Below are positions 1 to 5,572 of a DNA stretch of 12,388 nucleotides, in pieces. Location: positions 1 through 12,388 of the forward strand of contig JAQBPP010000109.1 in assembly GCA_028287455.1 (NCBI GenBank), read 5' to 3'. Under the pieces are notes generated by a model. That model worked only from the letters and a program-made list of their open reading frames with translations. It was not told where the DNA came from and did no database searches. This DNA comes from Bacilli bacterium (lineage in GTDB: Bacteria > Bacillota > Bacilli > Tumebacillales > JAQBPP01). Position 1 is the first letter of the stretch. Every line of letters begins with the position of its first letter. The translations under genes and the position numbers were made by a program.

Positions 1-419
1 CCATCCGCAAATTTCCATGGAGTAATAGTGCTTTCCATTTTGCGTCCGGCAATAATGTCATTAAAGCCCGTAGTTGTATCCAGCGCTACTAACGCTTTAC
101 TTGCGGCAAGCTGTGCAGCAAACCCGCGTGAGATGTTCTCGCTCATAGTTGGTACGTTGCCGCCAGCAATAGCCGCTTGAATATTAGCTTCCGAGCTTGG
201 AGTTTCCTTCATCGGACTCACATTTATATGGACGTTAGCATTCACCGCTTCATACTCTTTGGCTAATGCAGTCCAATAAGCTTGCTGTGGTGGATTTGGT
301 GCTGTCCAGAATTCGATCGTTGTTCCACTAGCGGATGGTAGATTGCTCTTCTTTGCACACGCTGCTGCCATTGTGATCGTCAATATAATTATTAATAACA
401 AGGTTATTCTCTTGCTCAT
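1..419 (-). CDS. ABC transporter sugar-type solute-binding lipoprotein, N-terminal part
   Basis: The reading frame runs from the ATG at 419-417 leftward to the window edge without a stop, so only about 139 N-terminal residues are present. It starts with MSKR and a hydrophobic stretch (residues 5-19) ending in a lipobox-like AAAC with the cysteine at residue 20, as in lipoproteins anchored outside the cytoplasmic membrane of Gram-positive bacteria. After a short linker comes TIEFWTAPNPPQQAYW and later IQAAIAGGNVPTM, the usual beginning of family 1 extracellular solute-binding proteins that deliver sugars to ABC importers. The start is supported by a GGAGG ribosome binding site (429-434 on this strand). 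The substrate cannot be read from this part. The permease genes would be expected further left, outside the window. I see no convincing promoter in the 250 bases upstream. Confidence 0.85.
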   Translation of the reverse strand, partial: MSKRITLLLIIILTITMAAACAKKSNLPSASGTTIEFWTAPNPPQQAYWTALAKEYEAVNANVHINVSPMKETPSSEANIQAAIAGGNVPTMSENISRGFAAQLAASKALVALDTTTGFNDIIAGRKMESTITPWKFAD

Positions 420-1030
420 CTGAATAAGCCTCCATTTCATTTTCTATGTTCCTATCATCCTAACAAAAGCTAAACTTATTCCGACTTCATTCAGAATAAA
501 AACAATAAATAACCTGTTATATGTAGAAAAATGGTATCGATTTTAGTAACCACCTATCTATCTTTCTCTTTTTCAAAACCACCGACAATTGCCAAAAACA
601 TCAGTGTTAGACTCCAACAAATTCCATCGCTAAAGGAAAGTGAACATAATACATGCTGGCCATCTCCTTTTTCTTAGATGTATCTTCATCGACAAGAAGG
701 TAGATTCAGTTGCGTTTCTTATATATACCCACTTGACACAGGAAATAACGTGGGGACCAATAATTCTTTCAAGTTAAGCGAAAAAAGCCATTGTGGGGGT
801 ACAGAGCACCCCTTACAAAAGACGTTCAAAACGGATTATGGAATTCGAAAAACATTGGATGAATGTCTGCAGATGGCCAAGATGTCAGTCTTCCAGCGTG
901 CAATGGAGCTACTTGCTCGAGAGACCGGATGGAGTGAAAAGATCAGCAGATCTGAGTCAGCACAGAGTGGAACGATGGAATTCTCGGTCTAAAAAGGGAT
1001 GTGTTAGTGATTCCATGGTATTTTTACGCC
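420..1030. other. Stretch with no supportable gene
   Basis: This stretch lies between the leftward lipoprotein gene and the phage-like remnants. It is AT-rich near the lipoprotein gene, where that gene's promoter must lie, but no clear -35/-10 pair stands out. Two overlapping open frames exist on the plus strand (678-992, and one from 793 that continues into the phage remnant). They lack ribosome binding sites and recognisable motifs, and their composition looks random. A sigma-A -35 like TTGACA occurs at 733-738 without a good -10 partner. The right-hand part (about 800-1020) may be further worn-out phage sequence, but I cannot name any family. Confidence 0.5.
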
Positions 1031-1308
1031 TTTATTTTGTCGAATTTTGTCGAAAAATATCACTTGAGCAATGCATTATGGGGACTGCCAATGGGCAGAC
1101 GAAGCACGTCACACCTTTGCCTCGGTACACAACCGACATAGCCGATGTGTGGCCTGTGTTGGAGATGTTTATATCTGGTGGCTTTGGGGTAAATGTTTTT
1201 TGTGGTGGGAATTGGGAGTTATATGAATTTATGTGGGGCACATCGTTGGCAGAGATAGAAGCATCAATAGCACCTGAAGCAATCTGACTTGTAGCATTGC
1301 GAGCTTGA
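1030..1308 (+). pseudogene. Remnant of a phage ABA-sandwich domain protein
   Basis: The frame read from about 1078 (ATG) contains LPRYTTDIADVWPVLEMF, then W-E-L-Y-E-F, then EIEASIAPEAI. This order (pro-x-tyr-ser/thr-thr-asp-ile, an amphipathic helix, a beta stretch, then AxxAPxAI) matches the small phage 'ABA sandwich' proteins common in Firmicute prophages, which usually end in APxAIC followed by a short alanine-rich helix. Here the expected cysteine codon is a TGA stop (1285-1287). The reading frame continues after it with LVALRA and a second TGA at 1306-1308, as the family tail would. No start with a good ribosome binding site is present, and the part before 1078 is not recognisable. Its function in phages is unknown. 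I call it a pseudogene because of the internal stop and the missing front end. Confidence 0.5.
1035..1056 (+). promoter_or_regulatory. Two tandem Spo0A-box-like sites
   Basis: The 10-base unit TTTTGTCGAA occurs twice back to back (1035-1044 and 1045-1054), followed by a run of A. Each copy contains TGTCGAA, the core of the Spo0A box of Bacillus and relatives. The second copy extends to TTTGTCGAAAA, which fits the longer published consensus. A spacing of 10 bp would put two bound proteins on the same face of the helix. The sites lie just left of the phage ABA-sandwich remnant. Binding is an inference: a decayed region can also hold such repeats by chance, and no promoter elements are visible around it. 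Confidence 0.4.
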
Positions 1309-1325
1309 GGGGTGGATATTGAGTT

Positions 1326-1828
1326 ATGAAAATTTGTTACCGGGAAATCAATTTTCGAGAAAACACTATAGGGCTTATTAACTGGGTAAACGAAATTATC
1401 GAGGAATACCAAGCCAAAGGGTAATCGTTGACCATGCGTCAAGTGTAGTACCAACTTGTAGCGCGGGCTGTGATCCCAAATAACGAGCGCAGTTACAAGA
1501 ACCTTGGCAGTGTCATTTTCGACGGCAGGATGTCTGGGCTTATAGATTGTTTTATTCGTTCGGTTGCCATAGCTTTGCGCTGGACAAGTGGCAAGACCAC
1601 CCTCCTACGTTGAGGTCTGGGTCGAGAAAGATGCGCTCATCGGTGTCGTAGGTCAGAGGTCAGGTTTGCGAGGAACTCGATGCGCTGCGTCCCGAAGTAA
1701 TTGCAGACTTGATCCGCCGTAAAGTGGCGCAGTATTGCGACCTCGGTCTGCAAGTCAGCGCCAAAGCAGCCGAGCGTGAGCAAAAAGAATTGCTTGACTG
1801 AGTGTCGGACAACTGGCGAGACGATTGA
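1326..1828 (+). pseudogene. Broken Spo11/topoisomerase VI subunit A-like phage gene
   Basis: Reading in pieces recovers a family found in Firmicute phages. The first frame starts at ATG 1326 and gives INWVNEIIEEYQAKG-stop-SLTMRQV-stop-YQLVARAVIPNNERSYKNLG, then VIFDGRMSGLID. The stops are TAA 1422-1424 and TAG 1446-1448. After a frame change comes SFALDKWQDHPP. A further one-base shift near 1605 leads to YVEVWVEKDALIGV (1606-1650). The last part, ELDALRPEVIADLIRRKVAQ to KELLD, ends at TGA 1799-1801, with VSDNWRDD after it in the same frame. The middle portion between GVV and ELDAL is missing. The T-x-R-Q-V-[Y]-Y motif resembles the catalytic-tyrosine site of Spo11/Topo VI-A, and VEKDAL resembles the start of its TOPRIM domain; that assignment is inference from motif memory. 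With two stops, at least two frameshifts and an internal deletion it cannot make a working protein. Confidence 0.65.
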
Positions 1829-1874
1829 CGCCGAGTACACGGAGTAATGAACAGAAAAGGAAAGGGGAATTTGA

Positions 1875-2021
1875 ATGACTAAGCTACTAAGAAAATGGCA
1901 CAAATTTTGGGAGCAATATCACTATTTCCGGATCGATGAAGTGGACACCGAACTCTGGCGTTTTCATCACAAACGGCTGTATTTGTATCACAAGGATCGG
2001 GCCGGTTGGAAAAGCTTATGA
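1875..2021 (+). CDS. Small hypothetical protein (48 aa), phage-like
   Basis: This is an intact short frame beginning MTKLLRKWHKFWEQYHYFR and ending AGWKSL. It is rich in aromatic residues, histidine and lysine/arginine, with no signal peptide or membrane segment. An AAAGGGGAA ribosome binding site sits 6 to 12 bases before the ATG. The stop overlaps the ATG of the next frame at 2018, which suggests translational coupling, as in packed phage operons. Very small basic, aromatic-rich proteins of this look occur in Firmicute prophages, but I cannot name a family or function. It lies directly after the broken Spo11-like gene and may be among the few survivors of that block. Confidence 0.5.
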   Translation: MTKLLRKWHKFWEQYHYFRIDEVDTELWRFHHKRLYLYHKDRAGWKSL

Positions 2022-2220
2022 AAATCTCAGATGTTCTGCTTTACATCTTTCGGGAGGCAATTGGCGAGATCCGGGCGACCCAGCTCGATGGATGGGTCAA
2101 GGAATTAGTGAGACATGAATTCGTAGCCCCAGCTGTACACGGCGAGGAAGGCTAGCCTGGAACATGTATATGGCCATTACGGATAAAGGCCGGGAGCATC
2201 TGAAGAAGAGGGGAATTTAA
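2018..2220 (+). pseudogene. Small winged-helix-like protein, frameshifted
   Basis: The frame from ATG 2018, overlapping the preceding stop, reads MKISDVLLYIFREAIGEIRA, then TQLDGWVKELVRHEFVAPAV, and stops at TAG 2153-2155 after 45 residues. The next frame continues from about 2158 with WNMYMAITDKGREHLKKRG and ends at TAA 2218-2220. A helix-rich front followed by an aromatic strand and I-T-x-K-G-R-E-x-L-K-K is the typical tail of a small winged-helix DNA-binding protein, so the two pieces probably were one gene of about 67 codons. The break could be a one-base loss or two-base gain near 2150-2157, or a sequencing error. Function is unknown; a DNA-binding role is inferred from the shape only. 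Confidence 0.45.
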
Positions 2221-2233
2221 ACCTCACAACGTG

Positions 2234-2485
2234 TTACATTTCCACCAATGAAGTTCCATCATTTTTTGATTCTAATTCAATGAGCGGGATCCTTACAAAA
2301 CATGAATTATCGTTGTAGTTAATGACAACCTGAAGGACCTCATATTCATAAGGATCCTTGAAGGCACTATCTGAAATGAAATCACCTTTATGAGGGATTA
2401 CATCCGATCCAAAAGTTTTAAACACGTCATGGAAAACTCGGGGATTGTTTTTGAGATTTATCTGTTGGTAAATTATGATTTCCAT
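2234..2485 (-). CDS. Small hypothetical protein (83 aa)
   Basis: This is a complete gene on the minus strand starting MEIIIYQQINLKN and ending TSLVEM. It is preceded by AAGGGAGGTTA (2492-2501), an excellent ribosome binding site, and by a good sigma-A promoter further up. The sequence looks like a small beta-rich soluble protein: KGDFISDSAFKDPYEYEVLQ is followed by VVINYNDNSCFVRIPLIEL, with alternating hydrophobic residues. Similar short proteins with a G-D-x-I/F then Y-x-V pattern occur as uncharacterised genes in Bacillaceae and their phages; no function is known to me. It has no signal peptide, membrane segment or metal motif (one cysteine only). It is convergent with the phage-like block to its left and divergent from the cassette to its right, so it forms its own transcription unit. 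Confidence 0.75.
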   Translation of the reverse strand: MEIIIYQQINLKNNPRVFHDVFKTFGSDVIPHKGDFISDSAFKDPYEYEVLQVVINYNDNSCFVRIPLIELESKNDGTSLVEM

Positions 2486-2514
2486 TTTAGTAACCTCCCT
2501 TAATTACAACTTTT

Positions 2515-2543
2515 ATTATAAGTTACGAGGAAAAAATTGACAA
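2515..2543 (-). promoter_or_regulatory. Sigma-A promoter of the 2234-2485 gene
   Basis: On the minus strand, TTGTCA (2543-2538) and TATAAT (2520-2515) are separated by exactly 17 bases, close to the sigma-A ideal. The start of transcription would fall near 2508, about 23 bases before the ATG, leaving room for the ribosome binding site. Just upstream of the -35, at 2545-2558, lies the inverted repeat TACTTC-GT-GAAGTA, a possible site for an activator or other regulator. Confidence 0.65.
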
Positions 2544-2636
2544 ATACTTCGTGAAGTAAGAGAGGGTGCGGATCTAGGGAAGACTTCGAGCTTCTTACTA
2601 AGTCGCGGGACCAGTAATTTCTGTGGGGGCTTAGGG

Positions 2637-2840
2637 ATGTTCGAAATTCCGATTGTTTGCCGTGGTTGTGGTCTATTCGTTCTCAAGGTGAGTCTTCCTG
2701 GAACCTATCGAAGTGTCAGCGGTACCGAAATTCGGGTAGATCCTGCTGCGTTTTACCCCAAAATACATACCCTTTTCCTCACATGCATCCGCAATGTAAA
2801 TACAACAGCGGCGACTTCCAACGTTCGTGAGAAGAGCGAT
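2637..2840 (+). pseudogene. Zinc-ribbon-like small protein, probably frameshifted
   Basis: The frame from ATG 2637 reads MFEIPIVCRGCGLFVLKVSL and runs to TAA 2841-2843. The first half has a CxxCG pair (residues 8 and 11). In the neighbouring frame, just after 2780, the sequence gives HPQCKYNSGDFQRS, and the present frame keeps a single cysteine (LTC) right before it. A one-base correction near 2785 would create a second CxxC pair (C-P-Q-C), making a Com-like zinc ribbon such as phages carry. GGGGG lies about 7 bases before the start. I therefore read this as a small zinc-ribbon gene with a frameshift, but a non-coding stretch is possible. No function beyond metal binding can be suggested. Confidence 0.35.
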
Positions 2841-2965
2841 TAATGGAGGGGAAGCAGTTTGCTCGATAACCCGAACGACTGCCTGGAGTTTTTCGCTCCC
2901 TTTTACATTCTATGATTTCTTGTTGATGTGCTAATAAAATTCCAAGCCAATGAGGAGAAATAAGA

Positions 2966-3148
2966 TTGCAAACAAACATCCCATCAACAGATGAAATCGT
3001 TAAAAAAATCACCGATAATCTGCCTATTCATGTTCAAGAGAGCATGACGCGAGGAGGCGTAATGCACAGCCTCATCTTTGCGATATCAGACGCCCTTCAC
3101 CACTATTTAAATAGCCCAGAGAGGAGCGATCAGAATGACGGAAATTAA
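2966..3148 (+). CDS. Hypothetical protein (60 aa), first gene of the small-gene cassette
   Basis: The frame starts with TTG at 2966, preceded by GAGGAG (2952-2957) at a suitable distance, and reads MQTNIPSTDEIVKKITDNLP, ending in PERSDQNDGN. It appears to be a small, soluble, mostly helical acidic protein; the middle (RGGVMHSLIFAISDALHHYL) is an amphipathic helix. I do not recognise a family. Its last 14 bases overlap the start of the next gene (3135), whose ribosome binding site lies inside this one, so the two are probably translationally coupled. It opens a run of genes that stay open and overlapping up to about 5370. Confidence 0.55.
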   Translation: MQTNIPSTDEIVKKITDNLPIHVQESMTRGGVMHSLIFAISDALHHYLNSPERSDQNDGN

Positions 3149-4184
3149 GATGAGTCTTACAGAAATTATTCAGCAACTTGAATCGTGTAACTATGAGTGT
3201 GAAGCTGGGCTGTTGGTAAATAACGCAGCTTTTTTCGAGTTAAAGAAATTAGCCGAATCCCAGCCCGTTTTACCTGAGGAACGGCATCAAGTGTTGGCTG
3301 AACTGCCTGAGATTCGAGAACGCGCAAAAAGTAAGGTTCTGCAACTACTGGATAGTTTGGCAGACACTGAAGAATTATCATTCCCATTAGAGTGGATGCA
3401 GGAAGAACAAGCCAATGTAGTGATGGAGTGGGTAATGGAATTACTTAAACACTCAGTAGATGTTGTGATTGAGGAATACGAAGACGCACTCCAAGAGTCG
3501 AGTATACGCGGAGACTACTTCGATAAGTTATATAACCATCAACAGGAACTCAGAGAACAACTTTTACGAAAGTCCGTTCAGCTACAAGAGGAAAACGCGA
3601 TGCTGCAATCCCAAATCGACAAACTCGCCAATTACTTTATGAACGAGTATCCCGAAGCGATTACAGAAGGCGGCGCGGTTGACATAGCTATTGAAACGGT
3701 AAAAAAGTTGCTTGAACACTCGCGCAAAATCAACCAGCATTACAAGATTCGTGCAGAGAGGGTTAAACGGCAAAAAGCGCTTATGCTGACTACGTTGGAA
3801 AAAAAGGCAACGAATTGCCCTGATTGTCATGGGAAAACACTGGAGTTGATGCGCGAAAGTTCCACGTTTATCGCACTTTGCGACGGCTGTAAGAACATTG
3901 TTAACATCCTTGCAAAAGTGAAACAAAAGGCTGAGTCTTCCTCTTTTGAAATCGAACAAACTCATATCATTATAAACGGCCCATTGTTCGATACGGTTGG
4001 CCAATATCGCAAAAACGGCTGGACTGTGTTATCAATAGTTCCGGCCAAGGAATACCATCCTTATGCAGTCGAAACGGATAATCTTATCTTCTTTGCCCGG
4101 CCGATTAATAAAGAAAAGTACGAAGAAGATCTGAATTCACATGCTGGAGGAGATTCGAATGTCGGAACGAACGAAGCGGATTGA
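3135..4184 (+). CDS. Coiled-coil and zinc-ribbon protein of unknown function (349 aa)
   Basis: This is the largest gene of the cassette. The ATG at 3135 has GAGAGGAG 7 to 13 bases upstream; an in-frame ATG at 3150 is less well placed. Residues 1-130 are acidic and helical. Residues about 135-170 (HQQELREQLL to IDKLANYF) have heptad spacing and likely form a coiled coil. Residues 205-225 are basic. A zinc-ribbon candidate follows: C228-P-D-C231 and C249-D-G-C252. The last 75 residues (FEIEQTHIIINGPLF, GWTVLSIVPAKEYHPY, NLIFFARP) look like a small alpha/beta domain. There is no signal peptide or membrane segment. This arrangement is reminiscent of uncharacterised phage or plasmid proteins that bind nucleic acid, but that is inference. 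The gene overlaps the next one by 26 bases. Confidence 0.7.
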   Translation: MTEIKMSLTEIIQQLESCNYECEAGLLVNNAAFFELKKLAESQPVLPEERHQVLAELPEIRERAKSKVLQLLDSLADTEELSFPLEWMQEEQANVVMEWVMELLKHSVDVVIEEYEDALQESSIRGDYFDKLYNHQQELREQLLRKSVQLQEENAMLQSQIDKLANYFMNEYPEAITEGGAVDIAIETVKKLLEHSRKINQHYKIRAERVKRQKALMLTTLEKKATNCPDCHGKTLELMRESSTFIALCDGCKNIVNILAKVKQKAESSSFEIEQTHIIINGPLFDTVGQYRKNGWTVLSIVPAKEYHPYAVETDNLIFFARPINKEKYEEDLNSHAGGDSNVGTNEAD

Positions 4185-4368
4185 AGAAAATCTGAATGAA
4201 ATCGATGGAGCCTTGGAATCTATCCGCGGGGGTGTAGGATCGGAGCGAACCTATGCCCTACTTCTCCTGGCAAAGTCTACAGCGCTGGGGGCGTTGGCTG
4301 CGGTGCCCGCTGAAATCACTTGTTCAGCTGATGTGCAGAAGTTCGAAGCATTTTTGGGAGAAAAGTAA
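4159..4368 (+). CDS. Small hypothetical protein (69 aa)
   Basis: I choose ATG 4159 (MSERTKRIEENLNEIDGALE) because GGAGGAG ends about 7 bases before it; an upstream in-frame ATG at 4141 lacks a ribosome binding site. The gene overlaps the 3' end of the coiled-coil/zinc-ribbon gene in another frame. The product is predicted helical: a charged first helix, then an alanine/leucine-rich segment (YALLLLAKSTALGALAAV) that is too short and mixed to call a membrane anchor with confidence, ending CSADVQKFEAFLGEK. I know no family. Packing and ribosome binding site quality support a real gene. Confidence 0.55.
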   Translation: MSERTKRIEENLNEIDGALESIRGGVGSERTYALLLLAKSTALGALAAVPAEITCSADVQKFEAFLGEK

Positions 4369-4464
4369 CTGGGAGGGTCGGAGTACCCTTTCAAATGCTG
4401 ATGCTAACGGCCGAGGCACTGGGGCGCGTGAAGAAGTTGCTGGAATAATAGGAGGAATGGTGTC

Positions 4465-4995
4465 ATGTCACATACAAAACGTATCACGCCGGGAATGGTA
4501 GTGGAAGCATTTCGTCTTTCTGGTTTGATACCTGTCTGTGGAAACTATTTCATCGGTGACAAGTGTGCTAGTGGATTGGGCGCGATGTACTTTTCAGCTA
4601 AGCACGCCACGGATGATACTTTCAAAGTATCACACTATGTATGGGGTACATTTGGGATCAATTATAGTCAGTCGTTTTCTTGTGGTTTTGATAATAAAAC
4701 CTTCAATCCTGGGCTCGTCCATAACAAAATTGCTTATGCGGATGGTCTGGCCGCCTGGCACGCATGCGTTGAGGAGGGTTTGGTTCAATACAAAAGTTCT
4801 CTGAATATCATCACGACGTTCGCACATGCAACTAGAATCAAGTTTTGCCGTGTTGACGATGATGGATCCTTCGTGTTCGAACACGATCTGGAGTGTGAAG
4901 TCGGCTTCTCATTGGAGCAGTTGGAGGCGCTTCTGCTCGAAGCAAAGCGGAATGAGGAGGATCTCAATGGGCTATCAATAGAGTCGCTTGGTTAA
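4465..4995 (+). CDS. Hypothetical phage-type protein (176 aa)
   Basis: The ATG at 4465 follows TAGGAGGAA with ideal spacing. The protein begins MSHTKRITPGMVVEAFRLSG and contains LIPVCGNYFIGDKCASGLGA, then VSHYVWGTFGINYSQSF, a glycine/aspartate-rich part, and KIAYADGLAAWHACVEEGL. The order 'glycine-leucine-x-pro-x-x-gly, x-C-A-x-G-A-L/M-Y, then Y-x-x-G-F/W' followed by Y-A-D-G-x-A-A-W is shared by uncharacterised proteins of phages and mobile elements in Firmicutes; none has a function known to me. The C-terminal 45 residues are acidic and helical. There is no signal peptide. About 95 bases separate it from the gene before; a 17-codon open frame there (4395-4448) lacks a ribosome binding site. 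Confidence 0.65.
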   Translation: MSHTKRITPGMVVEAFRLSGLIPVCGNYFIGDKCASGLGAMYFSAKHATDDTFKVSHYVWGTFGINYSQSFSCGFDNKTFNPGLVHNKIAYADGLAAWHACVEEGLVQYKSSLNIITTFAHATRIKFCRVDDDGSFVFEHDLECEVGFSLEQLEALLLEAKRNEEDLNGLSIESLG

Positions 4996-5107
4996 AGTAA
5001 AATCTTGTAGAGAACCAGAGTTTTGGTACGCCGATGGCTACTGGGCAGGCATTGACTTGAGTGACTATGAGATTTGTCAGGAGGATCCTTGTGACGGCAG
5101 TCAGTAA
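4967..5107 (+). pseudogene. Short gene interrupted by TAG at codon 5
   Basis: An excellent ribosome binding site (GAGGAGG, 4954-4960) lies 6 bases before ATG 4967. This frame gives MGYQ, then TAG at 4979-4981, then SRLVKVKSCREPEFWYADGY and so on to TAA 5105-5107. The part after the stop looks like a genuine protein: VKVKSCxxPxxWYAD is the beginning of small phage proteins that I remember as uncharacterised. A TTG at 4988 could restart translation (LVKVKSC becoming MVKVKSC), giving about 39 residues, but it has no ribosome binding site of its own. Either this is a nonsense-mutated gene or translation begins at the TTG. It overlaps both neighbours by 15 to 30 bases. Confidence 0.45.
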
Positions 5108-5372
5108 AACACTATACGAGGCGCGGCTGACGTTATGCGAGCTCATGGACACGTGCGACGGATGCACGCTGCCGCCGAATTTTGGTAACGTGCCAAACGC
5201 CGGGACAATACGCCAGAATTGGTGCAACGGGAATTGTCATGTGCCTGGACAGTTGAAAGCCCAAGAGGCAAAGATCGAGGACATGCAGCGGGTGGATCGG
5301 AAGGCGCGGCGCCTCCAGCGGGTAAAAAAGAAAAGACGAATTGTCAAGCCAAGTGCGACAGCGACTCCATGA
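5091..5372 (+). CDS. C4 zinc-finger domain protein (93 aa)
   Basis: I select GTG 5091 because AGGAGG (5079-5084) precedes it by 6 bases; the longer open frame from 5061 has no such site. The protein starts MTAVSKTLYEARLTLCELMD and carries cysteines at 22 and 25 (CDGC) and 45 and 49 (CNGNC), followed by HVPGQLKAQE. The pattern C-x2-C, an asparagine-rich spacer, then C-x3-C-x-V/P-G-x-x-L is that of the small 'zinc-finger domain-containing' proteins of Bacillales and their phages. The tail (residues 70-84) is dominated by lysine and arginine, suggesting nucleic-acid contact. Its biological role is unknown. It is the last clean gene of the packed cassette. Confidence 0.7.
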   Translation: MTAVSKTLYEARLTLCELMDTCDGCTLPPNFGNVPNAGTIRQNWCNGNCHVPGQLKAQEAKIEDMQRVDRKARRLQRVKKKRRIVKPSATATP

Positions 5373-5373
5373 A

Positions 5374-5493
5374 ATGAGAGTAGCTGATGTTAGGTTCTCC
5401 TGTAAAAATGGTTGTTTGGTAACTCCCATTTTACAAGAACAGATATGGGCCTGGATCTTGAATCATTCCAGCAGGAGTTCGAGTGCGAGTTAA
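5374..5493 (+). CDS. Possible small protein (39 aa), end of the cassette
   Basis: A frame beginning MRVADVRFSCKNGCLVTPIL follows the zinc-finger gene's stop by one base and has CxxxxC at residues 10 and 14. It ends at TAA 5491-5493 after a serine-rich stretch. In the neighbouring frame the same region reads FQQEFECELSGHNRMM, which looks more protein-like, so the original gene may have continued there before a one-base change near 5463. No ribosome binding site precedes the ATG; coupled re-initiation from the upstream gene would be needed. Weak call; it may simply be a remnant. Confidence 0.25.
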   Translation: MRVADVRFSCKNGCLVTPILQEQIWAWILNHSSRSSSAS

Positions 5494-5523
5494 GCGGTCA
5501 TAATCGAATGATGTAATAAATGG

Positions 5524-5529
5524 TATAAT
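5524..5529 (+). promoter_or_regulatory. Extended -10 promoter before the Nudix gene
   Basis: TATAAT at 5524-5529 is preceded by TGG, giving the TGn extension that can replace a good -35 in sigma-A promoters. No convincing -35 lies 17 bases upstream. Transcription would start around 5536, about 37 bases before the Nudix ATG. Confidence 0.5.
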
Positions 5530-5572
5530 AAACCTAGAATAGTAAAGCTGAATGATGGGATGTGAGTAGATA

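Noticed and set aside
531..545. Possible catabolite-response (CcpA) element upstream of the lipoprotein gene
   Set aside because: It has two mismatches at important positions of the consensus, and no promoter is visible to place it against.
678..992. Open frame of 104 codons on the plus strand
   Set aside because: It has no ribosome binding site, unconvincing composition, and overlap with another open frame. A helix-turn-helix-like end (ELLARETGWSEK) is too weak to call a gene.
1422..1448. In-frame TAA and TAG as programmed recoding of the Spo11-like gene
   Set aside because: The same gene also has frameshifts and an internal deletion, so decay explains it better than readthrough.
1032..1454. 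140-codon open frame on the minus strand
   Set aside because: It lies opposite the phage remnants, whose recognisable protein motifs are on the plus strand, and it has no ribosome binding site.
4395..4448. 17-codon open frame between the 69-aa and 176-aa genes
   Set aside because: It has no ribosome binding site and is too short to support from sequence alone.
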